DNA of 44,009 bases from Selenomonadales bacterium UBA7018 (GCA_002448305.1 DJWY01000024.1:1-44009); one strand, 5' to 3'. Positions 22,725 through 31,874 are shown, counted from the first letter of the stretch. Made by a program: numbers and translations. The notes: generated from the letters alone by a model not told the origin.

Positions 22725-22740
22725 TGTTATAAATGTCACA
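22725..22740. promoter_or_regulatory. CRP-type binding site
   Basis: TGTTATAAATGTCACA matches TGTGA-N6-TCACA with one mismatch. It lies between divergent promoters, near -41.5 for the operon encoding the Crp-like regulator. Confidence 0.65.
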
Positions 22741-22750
22741 ACGTCTTTTA

Positions 22751-22779
22751 TTGACGGAGCAAAATTAACTTGCTAAACT
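22751..22779 (+). promoter_or_regulatory. Promoter of the pfkB-nupC unit
   Basis: TTGACG (22751-22756), a 17-nt spacer and TAAACT (22774-22779), 18 nt before the start codon. Confidence 0.55.
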
Positions 22780-22797
22780 TTTCGCGGGGTGAAATTT

Positions 22798-23733
22798 ATG
22801 GACAAAGAAATTACAGTAATCGGGGCGGGCGTCGTGGACATTTTGGTTGGCGCGGTCGACGAAAAAATTTTTGCAAGCAGTTCAACGCCTATGGATTTTA
22901 TAAAAATGTCCTTCGGCGGCGACGCGCTCAACGAAGCGATTGTTCTTTCGCGGCTTGGAAAAAATGTTCAATGGATTAGCAAAGTCGGCGATGACGACGC
23001 AGGGCGACGGATTTTAAATTACGCGACGGAAAACGGCTTATCGGTCGCGGGCGTGAAAATTGAATCGGGCTTGGAAACGGGCATTAGTATTGCTTTAATT
23101 GACGAGCGCGGCGAACGACGCTTTCTGACGAATAAGCAAAGCAGTCTGCGGAAATTGGCGACGGAGGATATTCTTCCGCACGTTGACGAAATGGCGCAGA
23201 TAGTTTCTTTCGCGAGCATGTTTGTTTCGCCGCCTTTGAACATTGCGGCTATGGAGGAAATTTTCAGTAGGATAAAATCTGCAGGGAAAATTTTAGCGGT
23301 CGACGCGACGCGGGCGAAGAACGGCGAAACTTTAAGCGACTTGAAAAATTTACTTGCACAAATGGATTATTTCTTCCCGAACGAGGCAGAACTTGCGACC
23401 TTGACGGGCGAAAGTGACGTTTATAAAAATATTGCGGCGTTGTTAAGTTACGGCTTGAAATGCGCAGTTATCAAGCGCGGCGGCGACGGTTGCATAATCG
23501 CTACGGAAAATGAACGCTACGAAATTCCTGCTTGCCGAGTTGAAAAAGTTATTGACACGACTGGCGCGGGCGATTGTTTTGCGGCGGGCTTTTTATGGGC
23601 GTTGTCGGAAGGTTGGCGGCTTAAGGATTGCGGGAAATTTGCCTGCGCGGCGGCAAGCTGTTCAGTCGAAGAAGTCGGAGCGGTCGCGGGCGTCACGTCA
23701 CTTGCAAAAGTTATGGCGCGTTACGGGAAGTGA
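22798..23733 (+). CDS. PfkB-family carbohydrate/nucleoside kinase
   Basis: ATG 22798 is used; GCGGGGTG lies at ribosome-binding distance, and an upstream GTG 22789 would lose it. The 311-residue product has FGGDALNEAIVLSRLG (PfkB signature 1 region, G-G-D), NEAELATLTGE, and signature 2 DTTGAGDCFAAGFLWAL with the catalytic Asp. It phosphorylates a sugar or nucleoside hydroxyl. It is 6 nt ahead of nupC, so its substrate probably comes through that transporter; a nucleoside kinase or ribose/deoxyribose role is inferred. Confidence 0.88.
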   Translation: MDKEITVIGAGVVDILVGAVDEKIFASSSTPMDFIKMSFGGDALNEAIVLSRLGKNVQWISKVGDDDAGRRILNYATENGLSVAGVKIESGLETGISIALIDERGERRFLTNKQSSLRKLATEDILPHVDEMAQIVSFASMFVSPPLNIAAMEEIFSRIKSAGKILAVDATRAKNGETLSDLKNLLAQMDYFFPNEAELATLTGESDVYKNIAALLSYGLKCAVIKRGGDGCIIATENERYEIPACRVEKVIDTTGAGDCFAAGFLWALSEGWRLKDCGKFACAAASCSVEEVGAVAGVTSLAKVMARYGK

Positions 23734-23739
23734 TTTTAA

Positions 23740-24939
23740 ATGGTTGTCATCATAAATATAGTTGCGATTGTTTTATTTTTGGCACTTGCCGTGCTGTTGT
23801 CGCAAAACAGGCGGGCAATCAATAAAATAACCATCGCCAAGCTTCTTGCACTAAATATTTTTATCGGCTGGTTTTTAACTTCGTTCACGATTGGTCGGGA
23901 AATAATTATCGCGGTGGCGGACGTATTTACCGCCGTCGTGAGTATCGCCTATGAAGGCGTAGCCTTCGCCCTGCCAAATTGGGTAAACGTTCCGCAAATG
24001 AATTTTGTAACAGCCGTGTTATTGCCGCTGTTAATGATTGTGCCAATGTTCGACATCTTAAACTACGTCGGAATAATGCCATTCGTTATAAAGTGGGTAG
24101 GACGCGCCTTGAGTTTCGTAACGGGTGCGCCGAAATTTGAATCGTTCTTCGCAGTAGAAATGGTCGTGCTTGGCAATCCGGACGTTCAAGCAGTCTCGGC
24201 TACGCAACTGCAAAAAATTTCAAAGCAACGTTGTCTAACAATCGTGATAATGTCAATGAGTTGCGTATCGGCGGCGATTGTCGGCAGTTATATTCAAATG
24301 TTGCCGGCGGAATTCATCTTGATGGCAATACCGCTTAACGTCGTCAACGCGCTCATGATTTCGCACATTTTATGCCCCGTCGAAGTATCGCCCGAAGAAG
24401 ACGACGCAATTTTCAACACATCAAGCGACGAAAAAAAATTGCCCTTCTTCAACTTTCTGGGCAACTCAATTCTCGGCGCGGGAAAGTTAGTTTTTATCGT
24501 TACGTGCATGTTTATTGCGTTTGTATCGTTAGCGAAGTTAATAAACGCTGGACTCGCGCTGATAAATCCCGCAATCAGTTTAGAAGCGGCATTGGGGTTA
24601 GTTATGTTCCCGTTCGCGTGGCTTTTGGTGCCTGACACGGCAGAAGCATTTCAACTTGCACAATTCATGGGGACAAAGCTTATTACAAATGAATTCGTCG
24701 TCATGTTGCAAGCTCAACCGCTCATCGAGACTTTTAGCCGCCATATGCAATGCGTGCTAACGGTTTTCGTAACGAGCTTTGCAAATTTGGGTACGGTTGG
24801 AATTTTGCTGGGAACTTTTAGCGGCATTGTCAGCAAAGAAAAAAACGAGCTGATTTCCAAAAACGTCAAGTACATTATAATTTCTGGGATAATGATATCA
24901 CTTATGAGCGCGGGGATTGCGGGACTGTTCGTGCAATGA
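23740..24939 (+). CDS. nupC: NupC-family concentrative nucleoside transporter
   Basis: A 399-residue membrane protein. The CNT core is clear: SFVTGAPKFESFFAVEMVVLGNPDVQAVS, SMSCVSAAIVGSYIQMLPAEF, LVPDTAEAFQLAQFMGTKLITNEFV, and the last segment with TSFANLGTVGILLGTFSG. It imports nucleosides with H+ or Na+. It is cotranscribed with the upstream PfkB kinase. Its 3' end overlaps the convergent ribokinase gene by 42 nt. Confidence 0.92.
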   Translation: MVVIINIVAIVLFLALAVLLSQNRRAINKITIAKLLALNIFIGWFLTSFTIGREIIIAVADVFTAVVSIAYEGVAFALPNWVNVPQMNFVTAVLLPLLMIVPMFDILNYVGIMPFVIKWVGRALSFVTGAPKFESFFAVEMVVLGNPDVQAVSATQLQKISKQRCLTIVIMSMSCVSAAIVGSYIQMLPAEFILMAIPLNVVNALMISHILCPVEVSPEEDDAIFNTSSDEKKLPFFNFLGNSILGAGKLVFIVTCMFIAFVSLAKLINAGLALINPAISLEAALGLVMFPFAWLLVPDTAEAFQLAQFMGTKLITNEFVVMLQAQPLIETFSRHMQCVLTVFVTSFANLGTVGILLGTFSGIVSKEKNELISKNVKYIIISGIMISLMSAGIAGLFVQ

Positions 24940-25839
24940 TTCTTCAAACTCTTTTGCTGTCAAGTATGAATCCTGCGTTCCTTTACGTGTAACACTCAAC
25001 GCGGCGTATTTAGAAGCACGCTGAATTGATTCCAAAATTTTTCCCGTCCTTGCGTAAGTTTCGACGAAACAGCCAATATAAGCGTCACCCGCGCCCGTGC
25101 TGTCAATCGCGTCAACTTTTAACGTCGGGATAAATTCCGCTTTACCGTTTGCCAACCAAATGGAGCCGTCCGCGCCGCGTGTAACGATAAGATTTTTTAA
25201 GCCGCGTGATAAAAGATATTCGCCCGCCGTAAGAATATTTTCTTCCGTATCAGCGGGCATGTTCGTCAAAACGTTTAGTTCAATTTCGTTGACAATAGCA
25301 AACTCGCACTTGCAAGCCATATCAGCTGAAAATTTTTTATTTATGGGCGACGGGTTTAAGAGTACGGGAATTTTATTTTCAACGGCAAAATCAATCGCGG
25401 CATAAACTGTCTCCAATGGAATTTCCAGCTGTATAACGAACATGCCGCATTTTTTAAGGTCGTCTGCTGCACTGAAAAAAATCTCTGGCGTCAGCGCGTC
25501 GCTTGTACCGCGATAAAAAACACTGCGATATTGTCCGCACGTTTCGACGAGAATCACAGCTACGCCGCTTGTCATATCTTTCGTCGCGATAACGTGTCGA
25601 GTATCGATATTGTTGCAGATAAAATTTTCCCGTGCCATTTTGCCGAAAATATCATTGCCAACCGCCGAAACCATTAAAACATCGGCACCTAGTCTGCTTG
25701 CCGCTACGGCTTGATTCGCGCCCTTGCCTCCGCAAGCGATATGAAAGCTTTTCGCCGTTGTTGTCGAACCGTATTCGGGCATTGTATCGACGTAAGATAC
25801 CAAGTCAATCAAAGTCGCTCCGATAACCGCTATTTTCAA
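24898..25839 (-). CDS. rbsK: Ribokinase
   Basis: TTG 25839 is chosen because GGAGG (25852-25848) lies 8 nt upstream. The 313-residue product shows IACGGKGANQAVAASRLGA (ribokinase GGKGANQA), NPSP, VNEIELNVLT, and the anion hole with catalytic base DSTGAGDAYIGCFV. It makes ribose 5-phosphate from ribose, and so fits with nucleoside uptake by the neighbouring NupC. No rbsD or rbsABC is nearby. Confidence 0.92.
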   Translation of the reverse strand: MKIAVIGATLIDLVSYVDTMPEYGSTTTAKSFHIACGGKGANQAVAASRLGADVLMVSAVGNDIFGKMARENFICNNIDTRHVIATKDMTSGVAVILVETCGQYRSVFYRGTSDALTPEIFFSAADDLKKCGMFVIQLEIPLETVYAAIDFAVENKIPVLLNPSPINKKFSADMACKCEFAIVNEIELNVLTNMPADTEENILTAGEYLLSRGLKNLIVTRGADGSIWLANGKAEFIPTLKVDAIDSTGAGDAYIGCFVETYARTGKILESIQRASKYAALSVTRKGTQDSYLTAKEFEESLHEQSRNPRAHK

Positions 25840-25907
25840 CAAAATCTCCTCCAATTCAAGATTATCAATTAATTAATTTTACCATAAATATTTAGTGAAT
25901 GCGAATT

Positions 25908-25936
25908 TTGACAAAGGCAAGCCGCTTTAATATAAT
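25908..25936 (+). promoter_or_regulatory. Consensus sigma-A promoter of purF
   Basis: TTGACA (25908-25913), a 17-nt spacer and TATAAT (25931-25936): a perfect consensus with an untranslated leader of roughly 90 nt. No PurR box or purine riboswitch was seen. Confidence 0.85.
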
Positions 25937-25984
25937 TAACATGCAAATTTTCAGCAATCACAGTTAGCGTAGCGTAAATTTTTA

Positions 25985-26016
25985 ATTACGCATTGCGCAT
26001 TACGCATTACGCATTG
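25985..26016. repeat. Heptanucleotide tandem repeat in the purF leader
   Basis: ATTACGC-ATTGCGC-ATTACGC-ATTACGC-ATTG: four and a half 7-bp units, immediately upstream of the purF ribosome binding site. Confidence 0.85.
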
Positions 26017-26032
26017 AAAAGGGGTGGCGGCA

Positions 26033-27460
26033 TTGGATTTCGGAATGACTTCAACGGGCGAATCGTGCGGGGTTTTCGGTATTTACGACCTCGACGGCGA
26101 CGACGTAGCAACGACGATTTACTACGGGCTTTATGCTTTGCAACATCGCGGGCAAGAGAGCGCAGGCATTGCAGTTACGGATACGGCGACTAGGCGCGAC
26201 AAAGTTTATTGTCATAAGGATTTAGGACGAGTCAACAAAGTTTTTAACGCAGAAAATATCGCCACGCTTGACGGCAATTTAGGCGTCGGTCATGTGCGCT
26301 ATTCGACGGCGGGCGCGTCCACTCGCGAAAATTCTCAGCCACTTGTCCTAGCTTATATCAAAGGGACGCTTATGCTTGCCCACAACGGAAATTTAGTCAA
26401 CGCTCCCAGACTTCGCAGGGAACTTGCGGCGGGCGGCGCGATTTTCCAAACTACGACTGATTCTGAAACTATCGCCTATCACATTGCCCGCGAGCGCGTT
26501 AAATCTCGTTCGGTGCAAGAAGCGACCGTCCGCGCTCTAAAGAAAGTTCAAGGTTCGTATTCGTTAGTCGTTGCCAGTCCGCGAAAATTAATCGGTGCGC
26601 GTGACCCGTGGGGTTTTCGTCCGTTAGTTTTAGGCAAGCTCGGCAACGCTTATATCATAACTTCGGAGACTTGCGCGCTTGAAACTCTCGACGCCGAATT
26701 TATTCGCGACGTGGCGCCAGGCGAAGTCGTGACAATTTTTCAGAACGGCAGAATTGAATCCAATATGGAACTTGCTCTGCCCAAAGAAAAAATTGCGCGG
26801 TGCGTCTTCGAGTATATTTATTTTTGCCGCCCCGATACGACGTTTGACGGAATGAACGTCACGCGCTCACGAATTATCGCCGGAAAACTTCTGGCGAGAG
26901 TTCACCCGATTGAAGCTGATTTAGTCGTTGGCGTTCCGGAATCGGGCAATATGGCGGCGGTCGGCTACTCTATGGAATCGGGAATTCCCTACGGCATTGC
27001 CTTTACGAAAAATACTTACGTCGGTAGAACTTTTATTAAGCCGCAACAGTCAAGCCGTATGCAAAGCGTCAAAATTAAGCTAAATGTTTTGCGCGACGTT
27101 GTTAAGGGCAAGCGCATTGTTATGATTGATGATTCTATCGTTCGCGGGACGACGAGCGGGCAAATTGTTTCAATGCTCAGGGAAGGCGGCGCGGCTGAAG
27201 TTCATGTGCGCGTATCTAGCCCGCCATTTTGTCACCCGTGCTATTTCGGGATTGATATTCCTAACCGCGCGCAGTTGATTGCGCATAATCGTTCGGTCGA
27301 GGAAATTTGCAAGATTATCGGCGCAGATTCTCTTGGCTATTTGCCGATAGGTTGCTTGCACGAGATGACGGGCGGGCGAGAGATTTGCACGGCGTGTTTT
27401 AGCGGCGATTATCCGATTGCCCCGCCGACTGAAGATATTCGCGGCGATTATGTAAAATAA
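26033..27460 (+). CDS. purF: Amidophosphoribosyltransferase
   Basis: The first enzyme of purine synthesis (PRPP + Gln to phosphoribosylamine). TTG 26033 is preferred over GTG 26024 because AAGGGG ends 8 nt before it. The catalytic Cys is then residue 12 (TGESCGVFG) after an 11-residue propeptide, as in B. subtilis. PRTase motif: VMIDDSIVRGTTS. Cysteines in FCHPCYFG and REICTACFSGDYP fit the iron-sulfur type. The product has 475 aa. No other pur gene is adjacent, so this is an isolated purF. Confidence 0.95.
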   Translation: MDFGMTSTGESCGVFGIYDLDGDDVATTIYYGLYALQHRGQESAGIAVTDTATRRDKVYCHKDLGRVNKVFNAENIATLDGNLGVGHVRYSTAGASTRENSQPLVLAYIKGTLMLAHNGNLVNAPRLRRELAAGGAIFQTTTDSETIAYHIARERVKSRSVQEATVRALKKVQGSYSLVVASPRKLIGARDPWGFRPLVLGKLGNAYIITSETCALETLDAEFIRDVAPGEVVTIFQNGRIESNMELALPKEKIARCVFEYIYFCRPDTTFDGMNVTRSRIIAGKLLARVHPIEADLVVGVPESGNMAAVGYSMESGIPYGIAFTKNTYVGRTFIKPQQSSRMQSVKIKLNVLRDVVKGKRIVMIDDSIVRGTTSGQIVSMLREGGAAEVHVRVSSPPFCHPCYFGIDIPNRAQLIAHNRSVEEICKIIGADSLGYLPIGCLHEMTGGREICTACFSGDYPIAPPTEDIRGDYVK

Positions 27461-27479
27461 ATTTTTGGAGGAATAAATA

Positions 27480-27992
27480 ATGATTTTCTACGAATTGGCA
27501 AAGGCGCGTTATTCGTGCCGGAAATTGACGGACAAAGCGATTGAGCCGGAAAAAATCGAACGGATATTGCAAGCGGCGATAGCGGCTCCGACGGCGAAAA
27601 ATCTTCAGCGTTATACAATCTGGCAAGTTCAATCGCCCGAAGCCTTCGACAAACTTAAACAAGCTACGCCCTATACTTTCGGCTCGGCATTGGCATTTGT
27701 CATCGGCGCGAAAAAGGACGGCGCATTTGACCGCCCGTTCGATAACAAAAACTTTGCGGAGATTGATGCGGCGATTGTTGCAACACATTTAATGTTAGCA
27801 GTCCAGGACGAAGGCTTAGGAACGACTTGGGTTGGCTGGTTCGACGCGCCGAAAATGCAAGAACTTTTCCCCGAAATGCAAGGCTACGAACTGATTGCAA
27901 TTTTCCCTGTTGGCTATCCTGCAGAAGGGGCGAAACCTTCACCGCGTCACGAAGACCGCCGCGCAATGTCGGAAGTAGTCGTTGAGTTGTGA
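27480..27992 (+). CDS. Nitroreductase-family flavoprotein
   Basis: The 170-residue product is a short nitroreductase: ARYSCRKLTDKAIEPEKIERILQAA at the N-terminus, AAIAAPTAKNLQRYTIWQV (FMN-binding region), then LMLAVQDEGLGTTWVGWFD and the C-terminal FPVGYPAEGAKPSPRHEDRR. It would bind FMN and reduce an unknown substrate with NAD(P)H. Its stop overlaps the GTG of yraN. Confidence 0.9.
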   Translation: MIFYELAKARYSCRKLTDKAIEPEKIERILQAAIAAPTAKNLQRYTIWQVQSPEAFDKLKQATPYTFGSALAFVIGAKKDGAFDRPFDNKNFAEIDAAIVATHLMLAVQDEGLGTTWVGWFDAPKMQELFPEMQGYELIAIFPVGYPAEGAKPSPRHEDRRAMSEVVVEL

Positions 27993-28363
27993 GCAAGCAA
28001 AAAAGTTTAGGCAAGTTCGGCGAAGACTGCGCCGCGAAATTTCTTGAGGATAACGGTTATAAAATCGTCGCTAGGAATTTTCGTATTCGGTCGGCGGAAA
28101 TTGACATAATTGCGCAGAAAGACGGCGTGATAATTTTCGTTGAAGTCAAAGCGCGGTCGAGTATTCGTCACGGCTTGCCGGTCGAGGCGGTCAACTTTCG
28201 CAAGCAGAAAAAAATTATCAAGGCGGCAGGCGTATTCTTGCAGGACGAAAATTTTAGCGACTGCGCCTGTCGCTTTGACGTTGTGGAAGTTTATTTGAGC
28301 GGCGAACACGTCGAGGAAATTAATCACATTGAAAACGCTTTTGAAGTCATTCAGGAGGTCTAA
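27989..28363 (+). CDS. YraN/UPF0102 family protein (endonuclease fold)
   Basis: The 124-residue product opens with the typical LGKFGEDCAAKFLEDNGYKIVARNFR, then AEIDIIAQKDGVIIFVEVKAR, the D-x(n)-E-V-K core of the restriction-endonuclease-like fold. It usually sits beside rnhB or comM; here it is directly upstream of comM, as in many genomes. The GTG start is coupled to the previous stop. Its substrate is unknown. Confidence 0.93.
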   Translation: MSKQKSLGKFGEDCAAKFLEDNGYKIVARNFRIRSAEIDIIAQKDGVIIFVEVKARSSIRHGLPVEAVNFRKQKKIIKAAGVFLQDENFSDCACRFDVVEVYLSGEHVEEINHIENAFEVIQEV

Positions 28364-28366
28364 ATT

Positions 28367-29899
28367 TTGTACGCGAGAACATTTGGAGCGGCGACGCAGG
28401 GTGTTGACGGGCTGATAATCGCCGTTGAAGTCGACAGCGCGAACGGTATGCCCGCCTTTGATATTGTCGGCTTACCTTCAACCGCCGTCCGAGAATCAAA
28501 AGAGCGTGTCCGCACCGCTATAAAAAATTCGTCGTTGAGAATGCGTGCTGAAAAAATTACAATCAACCTTGCTCCCGCCAGCGTCAAAAAAGAAAGCGCA
28601 GGGCTTGACCTTCCGATAGCGATTGGACTTTTAGCCGCGCAGGGAAGATTGCGCCCGTCAACTTGTGAAGAATTTTTATTCGTGGCGGAATTGTCATTGG
28701 AAGGAATTTTGCGGAGCGTGGCGGGCGTCCTGCCGATTGCGATAACTGCACGGGCGTCAGGTTTCAAAAAAATAATCGTCGCAAATGAAAATGTCAACGA
28801 AGCGTTATTGGTTGACGGAATAGAAGTTTACGCGCCGAAAAATTTAATGGAGCTAGTGGACTTCCTAGAGGGCGAAATAGAACTTAAACCCGCAACGCCG
28901 CAACCGGTCGATGCACCGGAAGGTTTTGTGGAATTGGTTGACGACTTCGCGGACGTGCAAGGACAATTCATGGCGAAACGCGCTTTGGAGATAGCGGCGG
29001 CGGGCGGACATAATGTTTTAATGGTCGGTGTGCCGGGTTCCGGCAAAACTATGCTAGCTAAAAGAATGAGTTCCATTTTGCCCGAAATGACACGCGAAGA
29101 AGCTTTAGAAGTTACGAAAATTTACAGCATAGCAGGGAAGTTGCCGCAAGGTAGCGGGCTTATGACGAAACGTCCGTTTCAAAATCCGAATCACGACGCC
29201 TCAACGGCGGCGATAATCGGCGGCGGCACCAATCCCACGCCCGGTCAAGTCACGCTCGCGCATAACGGCGTTTTATTCCTTGACGAGTTGCCCGAATTTA
29301 AAAAATCGACGCTTGAAGCTCTGCGCGAACCTTTGGAAGAACGGCAAATCACTATTAGCCGCGTCAATGGGACACTAACTTTTCCGTCAAGCATGATTTT
29401 AATTTGCGCAATGAATCCTTGCCCGTGCGGTTGGAGCGGCGACAACGACCACTATTGCCGCTGTTCAACCATTGACATTAAGCGATATATGCGCCGCCTG
29501 TCGGGACCTTTGCTTGATAGGATTGATATTCAAATTCGCGTGCCTCGCGTCAAGTACGAAGACCTTAGCTCAAAGCGCAGAAATGAATTGTCCAGTTCAA
29601 TTCGCGAAAGAGTTTCAGCGGCGCGGCAAATTCAGACGGCACGCCTTGAAAAATATCATCTCTTCTGCAACGCCCAAATGACGCACGCGCTGATTCAAAA
29701 ACTTTGCATTTTGGAACCTGCCGCCGAAAAACTCCTTAAGGAAGTTTTCGAGACGAAAAAATTATCCGCCCGTTCCTACGACAGAATTATTAAAGTTGGG
29801 CGCACCATTGCAGATTTGGACGGCGGCACGGAATTAATTTCTTCGCGCCACATTTCCGAAGCTATAAAATTACGGAGTGACTTTGAGATTGACAATTAG
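28367..29899 (+). CDS. comM: ComM/YifB-family AAA+ ATPase
   Basis: TTG 28367 lies 8 nt after AGGAGG. The 510-residue product has the N-terminal Lon-like domain (VEVDSANGMPAFDIVGLPSTAVRESKERV), Walker A GVPGSGKTMLAKR, Walker B VLFLDELPEF, and the zinc-like CAMNPCPCG...CRC cluster. The C-terminus is the LSARSYDRIIKVGRTIADL helix domain. ComM acts as a branch-migration helicase during natural transformation and recombination. Length is typical. Confidence 0.95.
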   Translation: MYARTFGAATQGVDGLIIAVEVDSANGMPAFDIVGLPSTAVRESKERVRTAIKNSSLRMRAEKITINLAPASVKKESAGLDLPIAIGLLAAQGRLRPSTCEEFLFVAELSLEGILRSVAGVLPIAITARASGFKKIIVANENVNEALLVDGIEVYAPKNLMELVDFLEGEIELKPATPQPVDAPEGFVELVDDFADVQGQFMAKRALEIAAAGGHNVLMVGVPGSGKTMLAKRMSSILPEMTREEALEVTKIYSIAGKLPQGSGLMTKRPFQNPNHDASTAAIIGGGTNPTPGQVTLAHNGVLFLDELPEFKKSTLEALREPLEERQITISRVNGTLTFPSSMILICAMNPCPCGWSGDNDHYCRCSTIDIKRYMRRLSGPLLDRIDIQIRVPRVKYEDLSSKRRNELSSSIRERVSAARQIQTARLEKYHLFCNAQMTHALIQKLCILEPAAEKLLKEVFETKKLSARSYDRIIKVGRTIADLDGGTELISSRHISEAIKLRSDFEIDN

Positions 29900-30872
29900 A
29901 AAGATTTGCTTTATGCACCAAGCCAGCATAGGCGATACGCTTATGGTTACGCCGGTTTATCGCGCCCTAAAAGAATGTTTCCCAAACTGCCGACAAGTCG
30001 TCGTGACGGGGCACACGGGCTACGAACTCCTGCGCGGCAATCCGCATATAGATACGCTTTTACGCTACGAAAAGGGCGACGCAGTCCTCCCGATTATAAA
30101 AAATATTTGGCGGGCTGATGCGTCGGTTATTTTCGACTATCACTACAGAAACGCGCTGTATTCTTTCCTCGCGCTCATTCCCAAAAGAATCGGCTACGGC
30201 AAAGATTTTATCAACGTCAAACTTTACGACGAACCGCTAGAAATGTACGAGCCGCTAAAATATTTGGCGGCAGTCAAGCAGTTGGGAATTCACACGGACG
30301 ATTCTACATTAACGCGCCCCGTTGCGACCGAACAGGAAAAAATTCACGTGGCAGAAATTTTAGCCGAAATAAAAACTCCCGCGCAGAAATTAATTTTGTT
30401 CGTGCCGTTCTCGTTGGCAGCGATTAAGGATTGGGAACCGGCGAAGTATCGCGAAATAATTTCCCGCCTAAAAAGTTTGGGACATGCAACGGCGATTCTC
30501 GGCGGAAAATCGGAGGCTGAACGCATTGCTAAAGAATTCCCTGATGCCGTAAATTTGGCAGGAAAATTGAACTTGCGCGAAGCGGCAGAATTAATTTCCC
30601 GCGCCGATTTGCAAATTAGCGGCTGTACTGCTATGCTCCATATTTGCTCGACGACTGGCACGCCGTCAATCGCGCTTTATGGTCCGACTATTCCTGAGCA
30701 ATGGGCACCGAAAAAAAATTGCACCGTCATAACGCACCGCTTGCCCTGTTCGCCGTGCTACAATATCGAAGGCAAGCCCCTTTGCCAAGATAATCGTTGT
30801 ATAAAAAGTATTTCCGTCGACGAAGTTTGGAGCGACGCAGAAAAAATTTTGAGGTTTCGCAATGAAGATTGA
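29883..30872 (+). CDS. Glycosyltransferase family 9 (heptosyltransferase-type)
   Basis: TTG 29883 best fits GGAG at 29874-29877. The 329-residue product has the GT9 pattern: SIGDTLMVTPVYRALKECFP at the N-terminus, RIGYGKDF, then the nucleotide-sugar site (CTAMLHICSTTGTPSIALYGPTIPEQWAP). A Cys-containing end CSPCYNIEGKPLCQDNRCI follows. Such enzymes add heptose or related sugars to the LPS core, supporting an outer membrane. It overlaps comM by 17 nt and the GT8 gene by 11 nt. Confidence 0.9.
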   Translation: MRLTIRKICFMHQASIGDTLMVTPVYRALKECFPNCRQVVVTGHTGYELLRGNPHIDTLLRYEKGDAVLPIIKNIWRADASVIFDYHYRNALYSFLALIPKRIGYGKDFINVKLYDEPLEMYEPLKYLAAVKQLGIHTDDSTLTRPVATEQEKIHVAEILAEIKTPAQKLILFVPFSLAAIKDWEPAKYREIISRLKSLGHATAILGGKSEAERIAKEFPDAVNLAGKLNLREAAELISRADLQISGCTAMLHICSTTGTPSIALYGPTIPEQWAPKKNCTVITHRLPCSPCYNIEGKPLCQDNRCIKSISVDEVWSDAEKILRFRNED

Positions 30873-31842
30873 ACGACAAAAAATTTTTGGGCGCGAAGTC
30901 AACGACCCTAGCGCAGTCAATATAACTTTCGGCGTCGACGCGCCCTTTGTACCGATTATGGGCGTCTGTATGACTTCCATTCTTAAAAATAATCCCGCGC
31001 AAAAATTTACCTTCCATGTTTTCCTAGACGCGATTGATTCGCCCGATGAAAAGAAAATTGCCAAACTCTGCGCCCAATTCCCCGCGACGCAGATAATTTT
31101 ATATTTCTTGCCGCCCGACCTTTATAACGAACTTTATCTCGAAGGCGATTACACCAAAGCGATTTTTTATCGAATTGTCGCCGCCGATTTTCTCTCGCAA
31201 AGTTTAAAGAAATTGCTTTACATGGATTCCGATATGATTTGCCTTAAGCCGCTCGACGAGCTGATTAATTTGCCTGTGGAAAAATTTTTCGTTGCCGCCG
31301 TCGCCGACCCTGGCATTGTCAACACGCCGATTCACAAAAATAATTTTGGTTTCAGCAATGAATATCTCTACTTCAATAGCGGGCTTATGTATTTAAATTT
31401 GGAACGTTGGCGCGATGAAAAAGTTTCGGCGCAAATGCTAAATATTATGTCGCTTCGTGAATACCCTTTCCCCGACCAAGACGCAATCAATCTTGTTGCC
31501 GACCTTAATGATTATCCGGTAAAATATTTGCCCGATAAATTTAATCACTTTTTCCGCATCAACGGCGTGGAACAACCTATGCGCGATGATGTCGTTATTC
31601 AGCATTTCACAGGACAGCTTAAGCCGTGGTTCCAGTGGTGCGAAAGTCCGCTGAAAAAACTTTACGATTCCTACCAAGAAATTTCGCCGTGGCGCGATTT
31701 TGTTTATCAGCCGCGAAATTATCAAGAACATAGATTAATGGGGCGGGCGTGTCGGCAAAAGGGCGAATGGCTTGAGGCTCTTAAGTGGTATTGGAGCTAC
31801 TTAAAGCGGCGGCGCATAGAAAAAAAGAATAAACACGCTTAA
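30862..31842 (+). CDS. Glycosyltransferase family 8 (LPS-type)
   Basis: The 326-residue product has the GT8 fold: NITFGVDAPFVPIMGVCMTSIL at the N-terminus, metal-binding DSD at D122-D124 (LLYMDSDMI), LYFNSGLMYLNLERWR, and FPDQDAINLV, with HFTGQLKPW near residue 251. It transfers galactose or glucose to LPS core in relatives such as WaaJ. The C-terminus is basic (YLKRRRIEKKNKH), suiting membrane association. It is cotranscribed with the GT9 gene. Confidence 0.92.
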   Translation: MKIERQKIFGREVNDPSAVNITFGVDAPFVPIMGVCMTSILKNNPAQKFTFHVFLDAIDSPDEKKIAKLCAQFPATQIILYFLPPDLYNELYLEGDYTKAIFYRIVAADFLSQSLKKLLYMDSDMICLKPLDELINLPVEKFFVAAVADPGIVNTPIHKNNFGFSNEYLYFNSGLMYLNLERWRDEKVSAQMLNIMSLREYPFPDQDAINLVADLNDYPVKYLPDKFNHFFRINGVEQPMRDDVVIQHFTGQLKPWFQWCESPLKKLYDSYQEISPWRDFVYQPRNYQEHRLMGRACRQKGEWLEALKWYWSYLKRRRIEKKNKHA

Positions 31843-31846
31843 AGCC

Positions 31847-31874
31847 TTGAAATTATTTTCATACTGTGTTAAAT
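31847..31874 (+). promoter_or_regulatory. Probable promoter of the terD cassette
   Basis: TTGAAA (31847-31852), a 16-nt spacer and TTAAAT (31869-31874), about 38 nt before the first terD. Confidence 0.5.

Noticed and set aside
25985..26016. CRISPR-like repeats
   Set aside because: Units are 7 bp with no spacers, so it is a simple tandem repeat.
25937..26032. Purine riboswitch in the purF leader
   Set aside because: No conserved purine-aptamer stem or loop pattern seen, only a tandem heptamer.
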